From Folioceros fuciformis (taxonomy: Eukaryota > Anthocerotophyta > Anthocerotopsida > Anthocerotales): a DNA stretch of 37,021 bases. The notes beneath the pieces are model-generated. The model saw only the letters and a program-made list of their open reading frames with translations, had not been told where the DNA came from and did not search any database. Position 1 is the stretch's first letter, and each line of letters opens with the position of its first letter. This document shows, one piece after another, positions 31,155 through 37,021 of this stretch. The translations under genes were made by a program, and so were the position numbers. The stretch spans positions 1 through 37,021 of the forward strand of contig JBNGIO010004566.1 of assembly GCA_049999805.1 (NCBI GenBank). The letters are read 5' to 3'.

Positions 31155-34100
31155 ATGAATGGTAGGCTGCGTGGCCTTTCGCTTGTCTTGAGATTGAATA
31201 GGTGTAGGCAAGTCCGCTGCAGCACTTCTAAGCTCCGGAGACATCTTCTATGGTTGCGGGAGCCTTGTGCATCTGCAGCTGGTTCCGTAGAACCAGGTAC
31301 ACGGGATTTTGGCAATGGTCCAGCAACAACTACTTGAAGGTGACATCTGTGCTCCATGGTTCCCCGTCTGTCTTTCTATCCTGTGGTGGGAAGGTGCGTA
31401 GGCCAGTCTATTCATTCGCTCTACCGTTGCAGGGAGACCATATGTACAACAGAACGCTTGATACCTCAGGTCACTCTCACGGTAGAACAGGGGAGGTTCT
31501 AAATCCAGTTGGAGCAGGAAGCGAGAATCCTGTCAGGTTAGAATTCTTCCCGAGCTTGTTGACGTTACATTCTGGCTCACTGCTGGATGCTGACGCATTT
31601 GGTAGCCAAATTCAGTCCTGAAATTCGTACAGGACTCGCGGGTTCGCACCACATGTTGTTTCCTTGATGATAGCATCAACATTGCAGAAAGGCAGTATAT
31701 GAAGACGCTAAAACTGCCAGCAGCCTTGGACACGTCTTTGAGGTCCTGGAAGAGTTGAATATCCTCGTGGAGCGAGGATTCTATGTTTCGACGATCCTGT
31801 TTTATCGTTTCCTCAAAAACTGGATTGCTCTCCAGGATCTGGCAGTCGGAAGACGCATTCTCTCTCTTATAATTCGGACTGGCTATGGATCCAATGTCTT
31901 TTTGTCGAACGACGTCATCCGGATCTATTCTTCTTATGGACTGTTGCAAGAGGCAATGGAGGTGTTTCTCCATGTACCGGCACCAGACACGTTTCTCTGG
32001 GCTTCCATCATCTTGGCACACGCTGAACATGGAGCGCCTGTCCTTGCGGTACAACTCTACAGACAGATGCGGCAGTCTCGTCTGCAACCGAACAGCCATG
32101 TTTTTGTGGCAGTTCTTAAAGCCTGTGCTACTGCAAGGGACCTGGAATCTGGCAAGCAAGTCCATGCTGATATTTTGGGGAGTGGAGAGGAGCCCAATAA
32201 ATTTGTTGGCAGCAGCCTGGTGGACATGTATGCAAAATGTGGGAGCCTAGAGCATGCCCGTAGTGTGTTCGAAACGTTGACGACTAAAGATGTGGTGTCA
32301 TGGAATGCCATGCTCGCAGGTTACGCTCTGCAGGGGCTTGGTGAAGAGTCTCTCGCTCTTTACGGCAGTATGCAACAAGTGGCTATGGAGCAAGGCACTC
32401 ATGGAACCTTTGTTGCCGTTTTGAAAGCATGCAGCAGCATTGGAGCTTTGCATCAAGGCAAGCAGCTTCATTCCGAGATACGTCAACGAGGGATGGAGTC
32501 CGATATTGTGATAGGCAGCTGCCTTGTTGACATGTATGTAGCGTGCGGCAGCCTGGAGGATGCTTGCCGAGTGTTTGACAAATTGCCTGCGAAAGATGTG
32601 GTGGCTTGGACAGCATTGATGGCAGGATATGCTCAGAATAGGCGTGATCCAGAAGCACTCTCTATCTATGCTCGTATGCAGCAAGAGGGTGTCAAACCTG
32701 TTGATCCAATTACATTTACATCTCTTCTAAAAGCATGTGCCAGGATTGGAGCCCTACGCGAAGGAAAGCAGCTCCATTCGCAAATTCAGTGCCAAGGGTT
32801 GGGACTTGACACGGTTGTTGGAAGCGCCCTTGTGGACATGTATGCCAAGTGTGGCAGCCTAAACGATGCTGAGAGAGTATTTGAAGGTTTGCTCACGAAA
32901 GATGTGGTGTCCTGGAATGCCATGATTGCCGCCTATGCTCAGCATGGCATGGGTCGTGAATCTCTGGATTTGTATGCAAGCATGCAGAAACACAGCACCA
33001 TTCGAGAAAATCATGTGACTTATACATGCCTTCTGAAAGCATGTGGCAGCACTGGCGCTTTGGATCAGGGAAAGGAGATTCATGCTCAGATCAGGAAGTG
33101 TGGATTAGAATTGGATGGGGTGGTTGGCAACGCACTAGTGGATATGTATTGCAAATGTGGGAGCTTGGAGGAAGCCAGACAAGTTTTTGACAGTCTGCCC
33201 GCAAGAGACGTGGTGACATGGACGTGCCTAATTTCAGGATACACTGAGCATGGGCAAGGTAAAGAAGGTGTTGCCCTGTATGCCAAGATGCAAGAGGCTG
33301 GCATCCCTCCAGATCCTACCACATATGCCTGTCTGCTGAAAGCATGTGGCAGTGTACGAGATGTTCGTCATGGGATGCAGCTGCACTCAGAGGTCCAGGC
33401 CCAGGGCTTTGAAGCTGATCAAGTAGTTGGGAACTGCCTGGTGGACATGTACACCAGTTGCGGTTGCTTAGAAGATGCCCGAGCTGTGTTTGACAGCCTA
33501 TCCAGACGGGATGTGGTGACATGGACTGCCATGATCGCCGGATATGCTGAGCTGGGGCACGCTCAAGAAGCCCTTACTCTGTATGCACGTATGCAAGAGG
33601 AGGGAATCACTCCAGCGGAGCCAACTGCATATTCCTTGCTCCTAAATGCCTGCTCTCACATGGGAGCTCTACAGCAGGGAAAGCAGCTCCATCTTGACAT
33701 TCAGCGCCGGGGATGGGGAGTTGATGGAATGATGGGCAACTGCTTGGTAGACATGTATGCCAAGTGTGGAAGTCTGGAAGACTCCTGCCAAGTATTCGAC
33801 ACACTCCTTTGCAAAGATGTGCTGACATGGACTGCCATGATCGCTGCGTATGCCCAGCATGGGCGTGGGCTGGAAGCGTTGCAGTGCTTTGAGTCAATGC
33901 TGCTGGCGGGCATCAAGCCTGATAAGGTGACATTTACCGCAGTCCTCTCCGCTTGCAGGCATGCTGGTCTGGTTGACGAAGGCATCGAGTACTTCACGTC
34001 CATGAGCCGGGACTACAACCTAACTCCAGAGCTGGAGCACTACGCTGGTTTGCTGGACCTGTTCGGGCGTGCAGGGAGATTCCAGAGGGCACAGGAGCTG

Positions 34101-34475
34101 TTGTCGACCATACCCATGCAGCCTGATCTAGCCATGCTGCTGTGCCTGTTGGGTGCCTGTCGCAAGCATGGCAACCTCGCTATGGCAGAAGATGTATTCC
34201 AGGCTGCAGTGCGTCTGGAGCCAAATCATGCTGCTGGATACTTGTTGATGTCGCACATCTATGCCGATGCTGGCCTGCTGGACCATGCCACGGAGGTGCG
34301 TGCCAGAAGGCACGTAGAGTGCGCATGGAAGGAGCCCGGCCAGAGCTGGCTCGTGATTGGGGAAAGTGTACACAGGTTTGTCGTGGGAGACTGCCATCAT
34401 CCAGAGCATCCACATGTGTGTGAGGTACTGGAAATCTTGTCACGCTCATCGTCCCGCAATGTACCAGCCATATAA
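31155..34475 (+). CDS. PPR gene F: PLS-class pentatricopeptide repeat protein, E+ subtype
   Basis: The main exon is open from about 31686 to 34475 but has no in-frame ATG before the repeats. A leader exon is proposed at 31155-31296, starting MNGRLRGLSLVLRLNRCRQV, an Arg-rich amphipathic sequence typical of mitochondrial import. It ends in phase 1 at CCAG/GTACAC and joins an acceptor (GGCAG) at 31696 to give 973 residues. The 399-bp intron is longer than others here, so this splice needs proof. The body has about seven P-L-S triplets from NDVIRIYSSYG to DMYAKCGSLEDSC. E1/E2 (MLLCLLGACRKHGNLAMAE; AGYLLMSHIYADAGL), a PG box (EPGQSWLVIG) and a short E+ tail ending SRSSSRNVPAI follow. The PG box has lost its usual Ile-Glu (WLV for WIE) and the tail is the most divergent of the family. 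There is no DYW domain. Likely organelle RNA-binding editing or processing factor. Confidence 0.85.
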
Positions 34476-35256
34476 TTGCTACAGGATCCTTCCTTCATCC
34501 AGCAAGTCCGGATCGGGTGATACAAATTTTGTCTTCTTTCACGTTGTCAGTTTCACGACTTGCGCTGCGCACCCTGGCAAAGCTGAAACTTGAAGTCGTT
34601 CCTTACTCCACGCAAGAAGCGAGCCCAGACCCACAGGGTTTAGGGGCCCCACAGTTTCTCTCTACGACAGGTTTCTTACTCCACGTGACGATGCCAGCCC
34701 AATTGGGTCCACACAGTTTCTTCCTTACTAAAAGTGAAAATACTTGCAGGAACAGGCAACCCAGACGACCCGTCCTCCGTCAACCGCCCAGCCAGCGGCG
34801 GCAGGCTGGTTAAAAACTTTCCTACGCATCCAAAATTTTTGACAGGTGTGCCAATCACTTATTTTTTATCCTCCCAATCTTTGTTCATAGCCATTTTAGG
34901 AAGAGCACTTTAAGTAAGAAAGCCTGTAAGTTGATACACATAATGGATGTTAGAGTGCAAATTCCATTCCATTCCATTATACTACTAAGCAGGTTTTAGG
35001 AGATATAACATGTTCTAGATTTGTTTATAATTGTTTTCCTCTATTGCTATTGATAGGAAGTTAACAGGGTATCTTTGTAAGTATACCAAGGTAATAAGGC
35101 AAAACGTTGTATGTACTATCAAAGCAATGTAGGTACTTTCCTCACATCCCTAAGTAGATGTTGTGAATATAAATAAATTATAAATCATAATAATAATAAT
35201 AAAGAACTTATTTATAAACATTGATTTGCAGATACTAAAAGAAGTAGACTATCCTT

Positions 35257-35284
35257 ACCCTGGCCAGTCTACCCTGGCCAGTCT
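35257..35284. repeat. 14-bp tandem duplication
   Basis: ACCCTGGCCAGTCT occurs twice back to back (35257-35270 and 35271-35284) without change. It is a simple local duplication in non-coding DNA. Confidence 0.9.
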
Positions 35285-35483
35285 ACTAATCAACACACAG
35301 GACGTACTTGCACGTCACGTGAGGTGGCAAACGTTAGACCCACCTTACAAACATCTGAAAAGGATAGAATCGTTCCACCGGAGGCAGGCTACTAACTATG
35401 GTTACTATATCTGAGACGTGTGTACCTGCCTTCACACTCCTTAGCCGTCGCCCTCGTCACAAAACTGAAATTTTATCATTTCA

Positions 35484-35547
35484 AGGCACAAGGGATTCGA
35501 ACCCAAATCCTCTCACAACACGAGGGGCTGCCCATCTAGCAGTGCCT
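35484..35547 (-). other. Degenerate tRNA-like sequence
   Basis: On the minus strand AGGCAC pairs with GTGCCT 64 bases apart, like an acceptor stem. Before the 3' half stands GGGTTCGAATCCC, a standard T-arm and B-box core. A middle hairpin CCTC/GAGG could be an anticodon stem. Against a working tRNA: the length is about 64 bases instead of 72 or more, the outer T-stem pairs are mismatched, the D-arm is poor, and the base before the anticodon is not U. It may be a decayed tRNA or tRNA-derived element, or chance. Confidence 0.25.
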
Positions 35548-37021
35548 CTTTCACCACCAATGATTCCACCACCTCCTGCATCCAGTTTCCGATCCTGCTG
35601 ACAGCAGGCAGTTTGCAGTATCAACCTCCCTCTAATACTTATCCTGCAGCGACTTTCATTTTCAATTGCGAGACACCAAGCCACCTAGGAGCGAGTTGCT
35701 TCTTACCAAAAAGGAAGGCGGGCGGGCGCGCGGGGCGAGACGAGCTTCCTATACACATATATCCAGAAAGCTCTCACCTTCCATTAAATGATGAGGGAGT
35801 AGACTCCTAAGACTCTATAGACTGCGGACCCAGTTGGGAAACTCCATTACCACTGCCCTCTATGATGCTTGCTTTTTCTGAACAAAAGTGCATACTCTCA
35901 TGGATGGGGCGAATACACCCTGACATGCACTGAATCAACCTTTCATACCACAGGATGCCCTTTGTCCGTGCACCATGCATCATGTTAATATTAACCCGAA
36001 CAGTGGCACACACGAGTGAAACGAGCGACGTTCGATCGTGAGCAATATAACGTAACAATCCAATCATGGCCGTCTGCTCTTGGGGCATAGAACGTTGATC
36101 TAAGCCATAAACCCACACCTTCTCACGCATCGTCCACCTCCATTCAACATAGCAACCCTATAACATCAGAAAAAGGGGGGGATTAGACTGTTCAACTTGT
36201 GAACAGGGTCAGCTCATACACTACTAACTAGTACTCAACAGACTTGGCAACAAAAATGCAGGGCTACAGTGACGGTGACAAAACGAATTCGTTACCAAAA
36301 CTTAACAGCACCCTGTGTCTCCGCACATTCAAAGAATTAGGCACCACAAACGTCCCTCTTGCAAAAACGTAGACCAAAACAAGATACGTTGCTGCTAGCT
36401 GCATTTGGATACTGAGACACCGCCGATTTATCAGCTTCCAAGGGGCAACTGACAACCTATGTACAGCCTGCGATTCAACTTCAAGGAGATTTGAAGCAAG
36501 CAGGTGGGAGATAGAGATGAAGTGGATGCCATCCATAAATTGTACCAAGCATCTATTCAGAGAGAGGAGACATGTAGCTCAGTTCTTGCAGCTCGACATA
36601 CACTCACATGGAGTTCGACAGATTTTGGACGGGACAAGAACCTGATTGGTGACACCATGACATGGATGAAGGTCTTGTGAACATTAAACCCATTGGTGAA
36701 GGAAAACCAGAACCAATGTCCAACGAGTTTTGGCAATTTCCAGGAAACACAACAGAGCCAGTTTAAGGGAACTGCTTCCCCAAGACCTAAAAGATCCTCT
36801 GTTACCTCCAACCGACTTGAAAATTGATATTCGATATCCCCATGCAAAGTGACTGGACTGCTGTGCTTCTGGGCTCCACACGAGGTATCCTGTTCGCAGC
36901 TACAAACATTGAAGAGACAAGCTCTTGGGTCTCAAATAGCCTTAGCAACTATAAGGCTGGCCTTGCTAACAAGTAGGGCACAAGTCATAGCGAAGTTAAG
37001 TGCAGCTCACAGACCTGACAG

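Larger units (their letters stand above)
34476..37021. other. Right-hand stretch with no supported gene
   Basis: No frame in these 2.5 kb can be tied to a known family. The left half is AT-rich from about 34800, with a 14-bp tandem duplication (35257-35284) and an ATA/TAA microsatellite (about 35187-35203). Minus-strand frames at 35807-36130 (107 residues, MREKVWVYGLDQRS) and 36557-36847 (96 residues) have mixed composition. They could be exons or a 3' untranslated region of a gene extending past the right edge. A stretch near 36810-36880 read on the minus strand ends at a possible donor (GGAG/GTAACA). I cannot support a gene model. Confidence 0.5.

Noticed and set aside
3482-34475. Tandem P-L-S units considered as a CRISPR-like or satellite array
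   Set aside because: The roughly 300-bp periodicity is explained by the coding PPR triplets; there are no short identical repeats with unique spacers.
34517-34813. Plus-strand frame of 98 residues downstream of PPR gene F
   Set aside because: It starts inside the 3' flank of gene F, has no recognisable motif, and its composition is that of non-coding DNA.
35807-36881. Minus-strand frames of 65-107 residues as a gene
   Set aside because: Each is short and bounded by stops. I could not chain them through convincing splice sites or match any family, so I note them only as unassigned.

Overview
The window looks like nuclear DNA of a land plant. Three housekeeping genes are split by many short introns (about 77-160 bp, GT-AG). 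They sit among long, mostly intronless pentatricopeptide-repeat (PPR) genes of the plant-specific PLS class. A large PLS-PPR complement together with short introns and tight packing fits a lycophyte of the Selaginella type best. This is an inference; no marker in the window names the species. Two N runs show it is a draft assembly, and both look like false gaps.

Layout, left to right. 1-278: tail of an unrecognised gene. 279-1707: gene-free DNA with two unrelated 38-bp minisatellites and a 16-bp inverted repeat. 1708-2828 (-): three-exon PDCT/ROD1-type phosphatidylcholine:diacylglycerol cholinephosphotransferase. 3482-5691 (-) and 5971-9879 (+): head-to-head PPR genes A and B. 10231-14253 (-): plastid-type ATP-dependent phosphofructokinase whose last exon runs on, without a stop, into a 425-residue Pro/Ser-rich tail and an unrecognised C-terminal domain. 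14953-17768 (+): PPR pseudogene C. 18189-22066 (+): PPR gene D, interrupted by 100 N. 22454-26404 (-): PPR gene E. 26520-30167 (+): complete 19-exon cytosolic phenylalanyl-tRNA synthetase beta subunit. 30727-30885 (-): decayed PPR fragment. 31155-34475 (+): PPR gene F. 34476-37021: no gene I can support.

The PPR genes are clearly one family. They share the order of N-terminal motifs, an Arg-rich organelle-type presequence (an R-R-L/V-S-S-L motif recurs in A, B and E; D has H-L-S-S-L), and an E1-E2-E+ C-terminus. That C-terminus stops just where a DYW cytidine-deaminase domain would start. They differ mainly in the number of internal P-L-S triplets (about 4, 9, 10, 10 and 7 in the intact genes). 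By analogy with known E+ proteins they are probably organelle RNA-editing specificity factors that need a deaminase supplied in trans. The three housekeeping genes act in lipid remodelling (PDCT), plastid glycolysis (PFK) and translation (PheRS-beta) and have no functional link to one another.

The least expected items are the PFK fusion tail, the common DYW-less end of the whole PPR cluster, and the 100-N gap in gene D, which the reading frame shows to be an artefact.
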